Positions 24,570 to 33,433 of a stretch of 64,000 bases of DNA are shown here, one piece after another. A program made the translations under genes and the position numbers. The stretch is from the NCBI RefSeq assembly GCF_017573505.1, contig NZ_JAGEOJ010000004.1:186001-250000 (forward strand). Direction: 5' to 3'. Below the pieces are notes generated by a model that was not told where the DNA came from, made no database searches, and saw only the letters and a program-made list of their open reading frames with translations. This DNA comes from Actinomadura barringtoniae (GTDB lineage: Bacteria > Actinomycetota > Actinomycetes > Streptosporangiales > Streptosporangiaceae). Every line of letters starts with the position of its first letter. Position 1 is the stretch's first letter.

Positions 24570-25742
24570 ATGATCATTCCCAGCGTCGCCCTGCTCCTCG
24601 GCGCCGCGCTCACCCCGCTCCCCGCCACGGCGGCCCCCGCGAAGGCTCCCGCCGACTGGTCGGCGGCGGTGGTCGAGTCGACGATGCGCCGCCACTCGCC
24701 GGGATCGGCCGGCGGCTGGGGCTACACGACGGGCCTGTACATGTACGGGCAGTACCTCGTCTACCAGCGCACGCACGACGCCCGCTACCTGACCTACATC
24801 AAGAACTGGGCGGACCGGTTCGTGGGCGCCGACGGCACGATCGACCAGAGCTTCAACAACCTGGACAGCATGGAGTCCGGCAACGTGCTGCTCCTGCTGG
24901 CCAAGGAGACCGGCCAGGCGCGCTACCGCGTCGCCGCGCAGAAGATCCGCACCCGGCTGAACACCTACCCGCGGACCAAGGACGGCGGGTGGTGGCATTC
25001 GACGTCCGACTCGCGGCAGGGGCAGCTGTGGGGCGACGGCGCGTTCATGGTCAACCCGTTCGTCATCCGCTACGGCCAGCAGTTCGGCGACGCGTCCTGG
25101 GGGAACGACGAGTCCGCCAAGCAGATCCAGGTGTACGCGAGCCATCTGCTGCGCACGACCGGGACCTCGGCCGGGCTGCTCTACCACGCCTATGACGAGC
25201 CGGGCGGGCTGACGGCGAGCTGGGTGAAGCCCTCCCTCGGCAACACCAACGGCATCTCCTGGTGCCGGGCGATCGGCTGGTTCGGGATGGCGACGATCGA
25301 CGTGCTGGAGCAGCTGCCGGCGAACCACCCGCGGCGCGCGGCGCTGGTCGACATCATCCGCACGCTCGTCCCCGCGTACGCGCGCTGGCAGGACCCGGCG
25401 AGCGGCCGCTGGTGGCAGGTGGTCGACAAGCCGAACGCCTCGGGCAACTGGACCGAGACCTCCTGCTCGTCGATGTACACCTTCACGATCTCCCGCGCGG
25501 TCGAACGCGGCTACGTGGACGCCTCCTACAAGGACGTCGCGCGCAAGGGCTACCAGGGCGTGCTCGCCCGCATCTCGCAGGGCTCGGACGGCCTGACCAA
25601 CCTCACGAACATCTCCGAGGGCACCAACGTCGACGACTCGCTCGGTTACTACTACGGCCGCGGCCGCAAGACCAACGACTTCCACGGCCTCGGCGCATTC
25701 CTGATCATGAACGAGCAGCTGATCCGAACGGAGTCCCGATGA
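24570..25742 (+). CDS. Exported GH105 unsaturated uronyl hydrolase
   Basis: A 390-aa (alpha/alpha)6-barrel enzyme of GH105 (YteR/YesR fold) that removes the 4,5-unsaturated uronic acid left at the non-reducing end by polysaccharide lyases. The catalytic aspartate is in QLWGDGAFM (near residue 155), with GGWGY and ISWCRAIGWFGMATID also characteristic. Unlike many cytoplasmic GH105 enzymes it carries an N-terminal signal sequence, MIIPSVALLLGAALTP, cut near ATAAP. The ATG follows AGGAGGGTCAGTA. Its stop overlaps the lyase start as ATGA, which fits a lyase/hydrolase couple acting outside the cell. Confidence 0.9.
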   Translation: MIIPSVALLLGAALTPLPATAAPAKAPADWSAAVVESTMRRHSPGSAGGWGYTTGLYMYGQYLVYQRTHDARYLTYIKNWADRFVGADGTIDQSFNNLDSMESGNVLLLLAKETGQARYRVAAQKIRTRLNTYPRTKDGGWWHSTSDSRQGQLWGDGAFMVNPFVIRYGQQFGDASWGNDESAKQIQVYASHLLRTTGTSAGLLYHAYDEPGGLTASWVKPSLGNTNGISWCRAIGWFGMATIDVLEQLPANHPRRAALVDIIRTLVPAYARWQDPASGRWWQVVDKPNASGNWTETSCSSMYTFTISRAVERGYVDASYKDVARKGYQGVLARISQGSDGLTNLTNISEGTNVDDSLGYYYGRGRKTNDFHGLGAFLIMNEQLIRTESR

Positions 25743-26527
25743 CCTCATCACGCCGCGAGTTCCTCACCTACGGCGCGGTCGGCGGCCTGGCCGTCGCCGG
25801 GCTCCCCGTAGGATCGCGCCTCATGGCCGCGCCCTCCTGGAAGCTCCGCTGGTCCCCCGACCCGAAGAAGGACGGCCTGCGCGCGTTCGAGACGATCGAG
25901 GACGACCGCGCGAACTCGCACCCGGCCGGGCATCCGCACATCTTCGCCGAGGACGACCACTGGCGCTGGAACATGCACAAGGTCGACCGCGACACGATGA
26001 CCGACCGGCAACGCCAGGAGGTCACCGGGATGCGCACGGGCAGCAGCTCCTACCTCCAGATGAAGTCCGGCGAGACCTGGCGCATCACCTACTCGATGTT
26101 CATCCCGGGCTCGCTGCTGGCGACCACCACGTTCACCCACATCATGCAGACCAAGCAGCCGGGCAGCGGCACCAGCCCGATCACGGTGACCTCGCTGCGC
26201 CGGGTGAGCGGCAGGCAGACGATCGAGCACAAGGTCATCGAGGGCGACGTGCTCGTGGGCCGCGTCGACCTCGAGCCGCTGCACGACAAGTGGATCGACA
26301 TCGAGTACGAGATGAAGATCGGCAACGGCTCGGCGGGCAGCGTCCGCTGGGCCGTGCACAGCGGCGGCACGACGGTCATCGACGCCAAGAAGACCGGCGT
26401 CGACACCTTCCTGGCCGACCGCGTGCGGCCCAAGTGGGGCATCTACCGGTCTCTCGGCGACACCTCCGGTTCGCTACGTGACTGCTACCTCCTGATCAAG
26501 AACATGAAGGGCTACCAGCTCGCGTAG
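25739..26527 (+). CDS. Tat-exported polysaccharide lyase-like jelly-roll protein
   Basis: A 262-aa protein with a twin-arginine signal (SRREFLTYGAVGGLAVAG), so it is exported folded. The body resembles the heparinase I/glucuronan lyase (Polysacc_lyase) beta-jelly-roll family: paired strands such as SSYLQMKSGETWRITYSMFIPG, FTHIMQTKQ, DKWIDIEYEMKIG and PKWGIYRS. It would cleave uronic-acid polysaccharides by beta-elimination and so supply the substrate of the adjacent GH105, with which it overlaps by 4 bp. Catalytic residues are not assigned confidently. It converges on GH95 with a 22-bp gap. Confidence 0.75.
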   Translation: MTSSRREFLTYGAVGGLAVAGLPVGSRLMAAPSWKLRWSPDPKKDGLRAFETIEDDRANSHPAGHPHIFAEDDHWRWNMHKVDRDTMTDRQRQEVTGMRTGSSSYLQMKSGETWRITYSMFIPGSLLATTTFTHIMQTKQPGSGTSPITVTSLRRVSGRQTIEHKVIEGDVLVGRVDLEPLHDKWIDIEYEMKIGNGSAGSVRWAVHSGGTTVIDAKKTGVDTFLADRVRPKWGIYRSLGDTSGSLRDCYLLIKNMKGYQLA

Positions 26528-26549
26528 AGCCCCGGCCCGGCTGACCCGG

Positions 26550-28850
26550 TCAGCTCGGCAGCCCCCAGGGCGGGGTGGTGGTGGCCGGCACGACCGGGCC
26601 CACCCGCAGTTCGGGGCGGCGGTCCGCGGCATGGACCACCACCTCCTCGCCCCGGCGCAGGCCGATCTCGACATCGCCGTTCGGCAGCGTGCGCCACGGG
26701 ACGCGGCGGCCGGACGCGCCGCGGACCTTCAGCTCGCCCGCGATGCCCGTGCGCAGCACGCAGGGCGCGCCGGCCAGGCTCTTCACCAGCACGAAGTCGG
26801 TACGGCCCGCCTTGCGCACGGCCGACAGCAGGAACGCGCCCTGCGTACGGAAGTCGTGCACGTCCAGGTCGGGCCAGGCGGCGGGCAGGGCCGGGAAGAC
26901 GCGGATCACGCCGCCCCAGCTCTGGCACACCATGTCGTGCAGGGTCTGCGCGGCCGACAGCGGCGTCTCGATGACCGGGCCGGACTCCTTGTACATGGTG
27001 TTGGGCTGGACGAAGCGGCGCAGCAGCTCCGACAGGTAGAAGGCCGAGTCGTCGCCGCGCAGCATCTGCGCCGAGATGGAGGCCGCGCCGGTGAAGCTGT
27101 AGCCCTGCAGCGCTCCCTCGAAGCTGATCCAGTGCTTGAGCGAGGTCTCGATGAGGGACCGCTTGTCCGGCCGCTCCCACGTCACGTCGTAGAGCGGATA
27201 GACGCTCAGCATGTGCGAGTAGTGCCGGTGCGACTTGGCGAACGGCACGCCCGCGCCGATCATGAAGCCGTTGGCGTCGACCGGGTAGTCGGTGAGCCCC
27301 GCGAGGATGCCCTTCCACGCCGGGATCAGCGGGTCGTTCACGCGCAGGACGGCCGCCGACTCCAGCAGGGTGCGGGCGCCCCAGCGGATCAGCGCGAGAT
27401 CGTAGTTGCAGTCCGGCGCGTTCACGCCGTACTCGGGCGAGAACGTGAACGGCAGGTGCAGGCGGCCGTCCGGACCGGGCGCCAGGAAGTGCCGGTAGTA
27501 GTTGATCGCCCGGCGCAGCAGCGGGTAGACGACGTCGCGCAGGATCCCGGTGTCCATCGTGTGCCGGTACGACAGCCAGACGTTGTGCAGCGCCCAGGTC
27601 AGGTCGCCGACCTCGGGCGTCGGCGACTCCTTGCCGGGGACGCCGACCGGGAAGCCGCTGTTGCCCGATCCCCCGCCGTTCAGCAGGGTCATGTCGGTGG
27701 TGCGCGGGATGCCCGCCGAGTCGGAGCGGTAGGCGGGGTCCACCTGGGAGACCAGCCGGTCGCGGTAGCGGTCGAGGCTGGCGGTGACCGCGTCCAGCTC
27801 CAGATGGTTGGAGCCGTGGATCATCCAGTACTCGAGCTGGACGTTGAGGTTCCACCAGGTCGCGGGCCAGGGCGTCGGCTCCAGCCAGGGGCCGCTGGTC
27901 GCCATCACGGGCGCGTCCCGCCGCGCCGCCGAGGCGATCTTGTAAAGCTGGATCAGGTGGAACGCCTGCATCCGCTGGTCGGGCAGCGACAGGAAGCTCT
28001 TGCGGTAGTAGCCGTGCCACCAGGCCCGATGGTCGGCGGCGAGCGCGGTCAGCGGGCGGCGCGCGGCGTCCTGGACCATCCGCACCGCGCGGGCCTCGGC
28101 GGTGCGTTCGGGGAACGACCACGCGACGCCCGCATGCAGCGTGCGGGCCGTGCCGCGGCCGGTCTCCCGCCAGGCGGTGACGTGCTCGCCGCCCGCCAGC
28201 AGCGGCTGGACGATGACCTCCAGGTCGCCGTGCCGGGTCACCGTCGCGTCGGGGTTGGCGGTGTAGCCGTCGGGCGGCGGCTTGTTGAAGATCGGGTCGG
28301 CCCGCGGGCTGATCGCCTTGGCCGGGTGGAACGCCCAGCGGAAGCCCTTCTCCCCCGCGCTCGGCCGGACCTCGACGGCGAGCACGGACCGGTCGTTGTG
28401 CACCAGGGCGCGCAGCTCCAAGCTGCCGGACGCCGTGGTGACCGTGCCGCGCAACTCGGCGTTCCAGAGGTCGAGGCGCCAGTCGACGCCGGTGATCGCG
28501 CCCACCGGCTCCAGGGTCAGGTAGCCGATGGGCAGGCGGGCGAGGCCGAACAGCGAGCCGTACTGCGGGCGGTGATCCTGCACCTGGCTGTGCTGCACGT
28601 TGAAGCGGATCGCGTTCGCGCCGGGCTCGGCGTAGATGCCCGAGCCGAGGAACGCGTTGCCGAGGAACGGCCCCTCGTACCAGGTCTGCGGCATCCGCTT
28701 CCAGATCAGGTCGGACGCCGCCAGGAAGCGTCCCCAGTCGACGTCCACGTCGATGAGGCCGGTGTCTGCGGAGGCCGGGGCCGGGACCATGGCGGCGCCG
28801 GCGGTGGCGACGGCCGCGCCGAGCACGGTACGGCGTGAGATGTCGTTCAT
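26550..28850 (-). CDS. Tat-exported GH95-like glycosidase
   Basis: A 766-aa protein starting with a twin-arginine signal (SRRTVLGAAVATAGAA). The body is GH95-like: an N-terminal beta domain, then an (alpha/alpha)6 barrel with ATWWNLNVQLEYW (candidate base-activating asparagines), FTFSPEYG (candidate acid Glu) and HRHYSHMLSVYPLYD, ending in a C-terminal beta domain. GH95 enzymes release alpha-L-fucose or alpha-L-galactose from plant and mucin glycans. The start ATG overlaps the upstream GH27 stop as ATGA. Together with the GH29-like gene it gives the locus two candidate fucosidase or L-galactosidase activities. Confidence 0.85.
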   Translation of the reverse strand: MNDISRRTVLGAAVATAGAAMVPAPASADTGLIDVDVDWGRFLAASDLIWKRMPQTWYEGPFLGNAFLGSGIYAEPGANAIRFNVQHSQVQDHRPQYGSLFGLARLPIGYLTLEPVGAITGVDWRLDLWNAELRGTVTTASGSLELRALVHNDRSVLAVEVRPSAGEKGFRWAFHPAKAISPRADPIFNKPPPDGYTANPDATVTRHGDLEVIVQPLLAGGEHVTAWRETGRGTARTLHAGVAWSFPERTAEARAVRMVQDAARRPLTALAADHRAWWHGYYRKSFLSLPDQRMQAFHLIQLYKIASAARRDAPVMATSGPWLEPTPWPATWWNLNVQLEYWMIHGSNHLELDAVTASLDRYRDRLVSQVDPAYRSDSAGIPRTTDMTLLNGGGSGNSGFPVGVPGKESPTPEVGDLTWALHNVWLSYRHTMDTGILRDVVYPLLRRAINYYRHFLAPGPDGRLHLPFTFSPEYGVNAPDCNYDLALIRWGARTLLESAAVLRVNDPLIPAWKGILAGLTDYPVDANGFMIGAGVPFAKSHRHYSHMLSVYPLYDVTWERPDKRSLIETSLKHWISFEGALQGYSFTGAASISAQMLRGDDSAFYLSELLRRFVQPNTMYKESGPVIETPLSAAQTLHDMVCQSWGGVIRVFPALPAAWPDLDVHDFRTQGAFLLSAVRKAGRTDFVLVKSLAGAPCVLRTGIAGELKVRGASGRRVPWRTLPNGDVEIGLRRGEEVVVHAADRRPELRVGPVVPATTTPPWGLPS

Positions 28851-30880
28851 GAGGCCGCCTTGCAGGTGAGGACCGGGCCCGCCCAGTCGCCGCGGTCGTA
28901 GCGGAAGCCGTCGGAGGTCGGGTTGGTGACGATGCGCAGGAACGACGCGCCGCCGAGGTCGCCGTTCAGGTGGACCGCGTCGTCCTGCCAGGTGCGGCGG
29001 CCGCTGTCGGCGGCCTTGATGCCGTCCGCCCAGATCTCGAAGCTCGCCGTGCCCTGCGTCGGGTCGGGCCGCGGATCTCGTTCGTCGTCGATGCCGACGT
29101 CCACGCCGAGCGAGGTGCAGCGGCCGTCGAGGAAGAAGACGATCTCGGCGGGCGCGTGCGTGCCGAGCCCGGTGGGATAGGTCTTACCGTTGATGGTGAG
29201 GGTCTTGCCGTCGCCGGGCGGGGCGCCGCCGACGGAGGTGTTGCGTTCGACCTGGCCGAGCCCGTTGCGGGCGGTGGCCCAGGGCGCGTCGCCGAGGTTG
29301 GTCGTGCCCGCCGGTACGGCCTTCGGGACGACCAGGCTCTCGGTCGCGGCCGAACGGACCTTCTGACCGGTCACCGAGGCGTAGGCGAGCGACGCGTTCA
29401 GCGTGTAGGAGCCGGGTGCCTGGTCGGCGGGCGGCGTGACGCGGAAGCGTGCGGTGAGCTTCTGGCCGGTGCGCAGGATGGGCGTCGAGCCGCGGCCGAG
29501 CGGCTGGACCTTCCAGCCTGACGGCGCCGCGATCTCATGTCTGGCGCGCAGGAGCGGTGCACGGCCCCGGTTGGTGACGCTGAGGTCGGCGGTGAACGGC
29601 CGTCCGGCGGGCGTGATGGTCCCCGGGATGCCCTGGGCGGCGGGCGACAGCGTCAGGCCGTACTCCCCCAGCGGCGGCTGCCGCCACCAGTCGCCGCCCG
29701 CCTTGATCCGGTACATGACCGTTCCGTGCGCGGGGACCGAGGCGTTGAACGTGCCCGCGCTCTCGAAGTCGCGGTGCGCCCACAGGTCCCGGACGACGTA
29801 GGACGGACGTTTGGGCAGGCCGAACTCGGACGCGGTCGCGCCGATCGTGGCGGCGTTCTCGGTCTGGTTGAACAGGGTCAGCGCGACATCACCGCCCGCC
29901 AGCGGCTTGACGAAGACCCAGTGCCCGTCGTCCTTGCGGAGCACCGTGCCCTGCACGCCGAGCGAGTCCTGGTCGACCGCGATCACGTCACGGTTGCCGA
30001 GGATCTCCAGCGTTTCCGGGGTCGCCTTGCGCAGGTCGGAGCCGATGAGCAGCGGTGCGGACATCGTCGCCCAGAGGCTGAAGTGCGAGCGGTACTCGCG
30101 GCCGGTCATCCCGCCGTTGCCGACCTCCAGCATGTCCGGGTCGTTCCAGTGGCCCGGGCCGGCGTAGGGGGCGAGGGGTGCGTTCTGTTCGAGGATGCCG
30201 ACCATCGAGGTCCAGGTGTCGGTGATGTCCCCGGTGGTCCGCCACAGGTGCCCGACGTCCCTGCCCCACTCCCAGGGCTTGTTCTCGCCCCACTCGCAGA
30301 GGCTGTAGACGATGGGGCGGCCGGTCTTCTTCAGCGCGTCCCGCATCCTGGTGTAGCGCTCGAGCGCCGCGCGGCCCTGGTTGTTGCAGTTGTCGTACTT
30401 GAGGTAGTCGACGCCCCAGTCTGCGAACGTCTGCGCGTCCAGGTCCTCGTGGTCGAGGCTGCCGGGCATGGTCTTCGCGCAGGTCTGCGTGCCGGCGCTG
30501 GTGTAGATGCCGAGCTTCAGGCCTTTGGCGTGAACGTAGTCGGCGATGGCCTTGATCCCGCTCGGAAACCGCTCGTGGTGCGCGACGTACCGGCCCGTCC
30601 GCGGGTCGCGCTGCGGCTCGGCCCAGCAGTCGTCGATGTTGACGTAGCGGTATCCGGCGTCCTTCAGGCCCGTCGACACGAACAGGTCGGCGGTGTCGCG
30701 GATCATCTGCTCGTTGATCGCGCATCCGGTGGCGTTCCAGTTGTTGAACCCCATCGGCGGCGTCGCGGCCAGGCCGTCCGGCAGGGCGAGGTCCGGGGAG
30801 TCGGGCACGGCTGCCTCCGCTCGGATGGGGGCGACGGCGAACACCACAAGACTGAACACGGCTACCAGCGCTCTCCACAT
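28847..30880 (-). CDS. Secreted GH27 alpha-galactosidase with NEW3 and NPCBM domains
   Basis: A 677-aa exported enzyme. A signal peptide (cut near RAEAA) leads into a GH27 barrel (TPPMGFNNWNATGC, nucleophile in YLKYDNC, acid/base region HWNDPDML) and its beta-sandwich. An alpha-galactosidase-associated NEW3-like domain follows around residues 410-520, then a C-terminal NPCBM/NEW2 galactose-binding-type domain (LGTHAPAEIVFFLDGRC). The barrel is very like the GH27 at 16062-17699, but the accessory modules differ completely, so targeting or linkage preference probably differs. ATG 30880 is taken as start; a GTG 15 bp upstream (VKIRPM) is equally possible. The promoter carries a LacI-type half-symmetric site. 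Confidence 0.92.
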   Translation of the reverse strand: MWRALVAVFSLVVFAVAPIRAEAAVPDSPDLALPDGLAATPPMGFNNWNATGCAINEQMIRDTADLFVSTGLKDAGYRYVNIDDCWAEPQRDPRTGRYVAHHERFPSGIKAIADYVHAKGLKLGIYTSAGTQTCAKTMPGSLDHEDLDAQTFADWGVDYLKYDNCNNQGRAALERYTRMRDALKKTGRPIVYSLCEWGENKPWEWGRDVGHLWRTTGDITDTWTSMVGILEQNAPLAPYAGPGHWNDPDMLEVGNGGMTGREYRSHFSLWATMSAPLLIGSDLRKATPETLEILGNRDVIAVDQDSLGVQGTVLRKDDGHWVFVKPLAGGDVALTLFNQTENAATIGATASEFGLPKRPSYVVRDLWAHRDFESAGTFNASVPAHGTVMYRIKAGGDWWRQPPLGEYGLTLSPAAQGIPGTITPAGRPFTADLSVTNRGRAPLLRARHEIAAPSGWKVQPLGRGSTPILRTGQKLTARFRVTPPADQAPGSYTLNASLAYASVTGQKVRSAATESLVVPKAVPAGTTNLGDAPWATARNGLGQVERNTSVGGAPPGDGKTLTINGKTYPTGLGTHAPAEIVFFLDGRCTSLGVDVGIDDERDPRPDPTQGTASFEIWADGIKAADSGRRTWQDDAVHLNGDLGGASFLRIVTNPTSDGFRYDRGDWAGPVLTCKAAS

Positions 30881-30912
30881 AGGTCGGATCTTCACACGGA
30901 ATCCGGGCGATA

Positions 30913-30924
30913 GAAAGCGCTTAC
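30913..30924. promoter_or_regulatory. LacI-type operator candidate around AAGCGCTT
   Basis: GAAAGCGCTTAC contains the 8-bp palindrome AAGCGCTT with the CG centre typical of LacI-family sugar repressor sites in actinomycetes. It sits about 33 bp upstream of the GH27/GH95 operon start. No LacI gene is present in the window. Confidence 0.5.
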
Positions 30925-31002
30925 ATGCAGTTTTTTTCGAAAGTGGTCTGACCTCTTCGCCATCGCCTGGGGAACGTCCGACGCTCGGGAGAAGATGGCG
31001 GC

Positions 31003-31392
31003 ATGAGCGACTTGGTGGACTTCCTCCGCGCCCGGATCGACAAGGACGAGGCGCTGGCCCGGGCGTGCGCCGCCGCCCCCTGGCGCGCCCTGCCCGCCGG
31101 CCAGATCGTCGTCGACTCACCCGACTCCGACGCCGCCCCCGCTCCCGCTCCCGTCGCGTCCGCCGAGAACCTCACCTACGCCGAGCACATCGCCCGCCAC
31201 GACCCCGCCCGCGTGCTGCGCGACGTCGAGACCAGGCGCCGCCTGATCGCCGAGTACGAGAAGAACGCCTGGCGGGCCTCGCAGGGCCGCGGCGAGCAAT
31301 ATGTCGATCCGTGGGAGACGACGCTGCGCCTCCTGGCCGAGGTGTACGACCACCACCCCGCCTACCAGGAGGCCTGGCGCCCCGGCTCTTGA
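31003..31392 (+). CDS. DUF6221 family protein
   Basis: A 129-aa cytoplasmic protein of the actinomycete-specific DUF6221 family, recognised from the start SDLVDFLRARIDKDEALARAC, the segment AEHIARHDPARVLRDVETRRRLIAEYE and the end LRLLAEVYDHHPAYQEAW. The family is common next to phage or mobile genes in streptomycetes, but none is nearby here. No function is known. It converges on the SRPBCC gene, with 4 bp between stops. Confidence 0.85.
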   Translation: MSDLVDFLRARIDKDEALARACAAAPWRALPAGQIVVDSPDSDAAPAPAPVASAENLTYAEHIARHDPARVLRDVETRRRLIAEYEKNAWRASQGRGEQYVDPWETTLRLLAEVYDHHPAYQEAWRPGS

Positions 31393-31396
31393 CCCT

Positions 31397-31834
31397 TCAG
31401 CTCTTCTCCAGGATCTCCTTGAGCCGCTGGAAGCTCAGCGGCGCGTACCTGCGCGTCATCCGGCGGACCACCAGCGGCACCAGCAGCCGGCCGATGCCCC
31501 GACCCTCGAAGTCGAGGACGAACGTGGCGCGGCTGCGCGTGCCGCCGTCCAGTGGCTCGATCACCACCTCCGCGTTCGGCCGCACCGGCCCGCCGGTCCC
31601 CCGGGCGGCCCAGGCCACCGGGGGCTCGTTCCGCGTGACCTCCTGCGTCATGGTCCGCCGCGACCGCCCGATCCGGCGGGTCGTGACGAAGCGGTCGCCC
31701 TCCACCCGGTCGCCCTCCACCCGCACGCTCTCCACGTCGCGCTGCCACTCGGGGAACCGCGACGGGTCGCAGGCGTAGCCGAACACCACGTCCGGCGGCC
31801 TCGCGATCTCCATCTCGTGCACGAACGATGCCAT
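31397..31834 (-). CDS. SRPBCC family protein
   Basis: A 145-aa single-domain helix-grip (START/Bet v1-like) protein. Typical signs are the start FVHEMEIARPPDVVFGYACDPSRFPEWQ, the central beta hairpins and a long C-terminal helix ending RLKEILEKS. It contains a small direct repeat VEGDRVEGDR in a beta turn. The fold binds hydrophobic ligands or acts in stress or cyclase roles; nothing in the context narrows it. The start at 31834 follows GGAAGGAGCGACG. Confidence 0.85.
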   Translation of the reverse strand: MASFVHEMEIARPPDVVFGYACDPSRFPEWQRDVESVRVEGDRVEGDRFVTTRRIGRSRRTMTQEVTRNEPPVAWAARGTGGPVRPNAEVVIEPLDGGTRSRATFVLDFEGRGIGRLLVPLVVRRMTRRYAPLSFQRLKEILEKS

Positions 31835-31946
31835 CGTCGCTCCTTCCGCCTGAATTCCTCACTTGTTGATATGACGGATGGCGGCGGCACGGTGTGACCG
31901 CGAAATGCGCTTGTTCACCCTCAAGAACGCGCACTAGCGTGCCGAT

Positions 31947-32603
31947 GTGGATCTCTTCTCACGCACGTGGGCGGCGCTGCTCACGGCCGTCGCCGAGCTT
32001 CCGGACGAACACTTCGAGCGGCCGTCGGGCTGCGCCGGATGGCTCGTCCGCGACCTCGTCTGCCACCTGGTCATCGACGCCCAGGACGTTCTGATCACCC
32101 TCGTGACGCCCGCCGGCACCGAGCCGACGCACGACGCGATCACCTACTGGACCGTGTCCCAGACGCCGCCGACCGGGGAGGACGACCTCGACGCGCTGAT
32201 CGTCCGGCTGGCCGCCGCCTATGAGGAGCCGCGGCTGCTGAAGTTCCACCTCGACGACGTCGGCGCCGCCGCCGGCCGCGCCGCCGAGCTCGCCGACCCG
32301 GCCCTGCGCGTCATCACGCAGGACATGGTTCTCACCGCGGGCGACTACCTGTCCGCCTACGTGTGGGAATGGACGTTGCACCACCTCGACCTGGTGGCGC
32401 ACCTGCCGGACGTGGCGGGCCCGCCCGCCGAGGGCCTGGCCCGCTCCCGCGAGATGCTGGAGCAGTTCGCGGGCACCGCGTTCCCCGGCTCGTTCTCCGA
32501 CAGCGACGCCCTGCGGGTCGGCACCGGACGCCGCGCCCCGACCGACGCCGAGCGGGCCGAGCTAGGCGCGCTCGCCGCGCGCCTCCCCTTCGTTGTCGGC
32601 TGA
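31947..32603 (+). CDS. Maleylpyruvate isomerase/DinB-fold mycothiol-dependent family protein
   Basis: A 218-aa protein of the DinB-like four-helix family that in actinomycetes includes mycothiol-dependent maleylpyruvate isomerase. The start LFSRTWAALLTAVAELPDEHFERPSGCAGWLVRDLVCHLVIDAQD carries the conserved W-x-V/L-x-D-x-x-x-H pattern, and WEWTLHHLDL supplies the other metal-binding histidines. The substrate is unknown; a thiol-transferase role with mycothiol is family-based inference. It starts at GTG 31947. It stands alone, convergent with the mce operon. Confidence 0.82.
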   Translation: MDLFSRTWAALLTAVAELPDEHFERPSGCAGWLVRDLVCHLVIDAQDVLITLVTPAGTEPTHDAITYWTVSQTPPTGEDDLDALIVRLAAAYEEPRLLKFHLDDVGAAAGRAAELADPALRVITQDMVLTAGDYLSAYVWEWTLHHLDLVAHLPDVAGPPAEGLARSREMLEQFAGTAFPGSFSDSDALRVGTGRRAPTDAERAELGALAARLPFVVG

Positions 32604-32610
32604 GGAGCGG

Positions 32611-32644
32611 CGACCCGCCGGCCCGCTCGACCCGCCGGCCCGCT
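32611..32644. repeat. 17-bp tandem duplication
   Basis: CGACCCGCCGGCCCGCT occurs twice head to tail (32611-32627 and 32628-32644), filling the gap between two convergent genes; the second copy reaches the last codon of the mce-associated gene. It looks like a recent slippage duplication rather than a functional site. Confidence 0.85.
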
Positions 32645-33407
32645 AGTCGCCGGAGCCGGTCGGGGGGCTCAGCGGGTCGTTCGAGGGCTTGGAGGACGGT
32701 GACGGGGAGACCGGTGTCCCGTCGGGCTTGGTGAGGCTCTCATTGAGCGCCCCGATCGAGTTCACCGACTTGATCATCCATGCGCCGCTCTGCCGTACGA
32801 GGTCCATCTCCAGGTAGGAGCCCAGGACGCGCCGGGTGCCCGCGGTGCTCTTCACCTCGGAGTCCATGACGACGATGGCCTTGGCGTTGTCGCCCTGGAC
32901 GTTGTCGACGTACACCGTCCGCACGCTGGCCGTGGCGTCCGCCTTCAGCTTGGTGATGATCCCCCTGAGGCCGTCGTTGAACGCCACGTCGTAGGACTTG
33001 GCGAAGTCGGTGGCCGACAACCCGAGGACGCGCTTACGGGCCGCGTCCGGGTCGCTGTGGTTGTAGCTGAGCAGGGCCTGCCCGAACTCGCCGGCGCGGG
33101 TCCGGATCTGCTCGCGGGTGCTCTCGCGGTCGTTCAGCCTGCCCGCCTCGCGCCATTGCAGCCCCGCCGTGATGACGCAGGCCGCCAGCACCAGGAGGAC
33201 CAGGACCCGGGTCGCCAGGGCGGAGCCACGCGCCAGTTCGAGCGCTCGCCGCACCGACGACTGCTTCTGCGGCGGCTCGGGCTCGCTCTCCTCGGGCTTC
33301 TTCTCTTCAGCCTCGGCCTCGGCGGGCTCGGTCGGTTCCTCCTGAACGGCGTCTTCAGCCGTCTCGGTCTCTTCGGAGGGTGCAGCCTTCTCGGTGTCGG
33401 TCTTCAT
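32643..33407 (-). CDS. Mce-associated membrane protein (Mas-like)
   Basis: A 254-aa protein with a very acidic, low-complexity cytoplasmic N-terminus (about residues 1-50), one membrane helix (VLVLLVLAACVITAGLQW) and an extracytoplasmic domain of the NTF2-like Mce-associated type (QALLSYNHSDPDAARKRVLGLSATDFAKSY). Its C-terminus is Pro/Ser-rich. Mas proteins stabilise or assemble Mce complexes in mycobacteria. It is the last gene of the mce operon, 26 bp after MceF. Start ATG 33407 follows GAGGAGGCCCGC. Confidence 0.85.
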   Translation of the reverse strand: MKTDTEKAAPSEETETAEDAVQEEPTEPAEAEAEEKKPEESEPEPPQKQSSVRRALELARGSALATRVLVLLVLAACVITAGLQWREAGRLNDRESTREQIRTRAGEFGQALLSYNHSDPDAARKRVLGLSATDFAKSYDVAFNDGLRGIITKLKADATASVRTVYVDNVQGDNAKAIVVMDSEVKSTAGTRRVLGSYLEMDLVRQSGAWMIKSVNSIGALNESLTKPDGTPVSPSPSSKPSNDPLSPPTGSGD

Positions 33408-33433
33408 GCGGGCCTCCTCGAGGCGTAGGCGGA

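Noticed and set aside
26631..28838. A 735-codon open frame antisense to GH95
   Set aside because: Same composition bias, no motif, and it lies wholly within a real gene.
32611..32644. Direct repeats as an attachment site
   Set aside because: Two adjacent 17-bp copies with no integrase, tRNA or mobile gene nearby; simple tandem duplication is enough.
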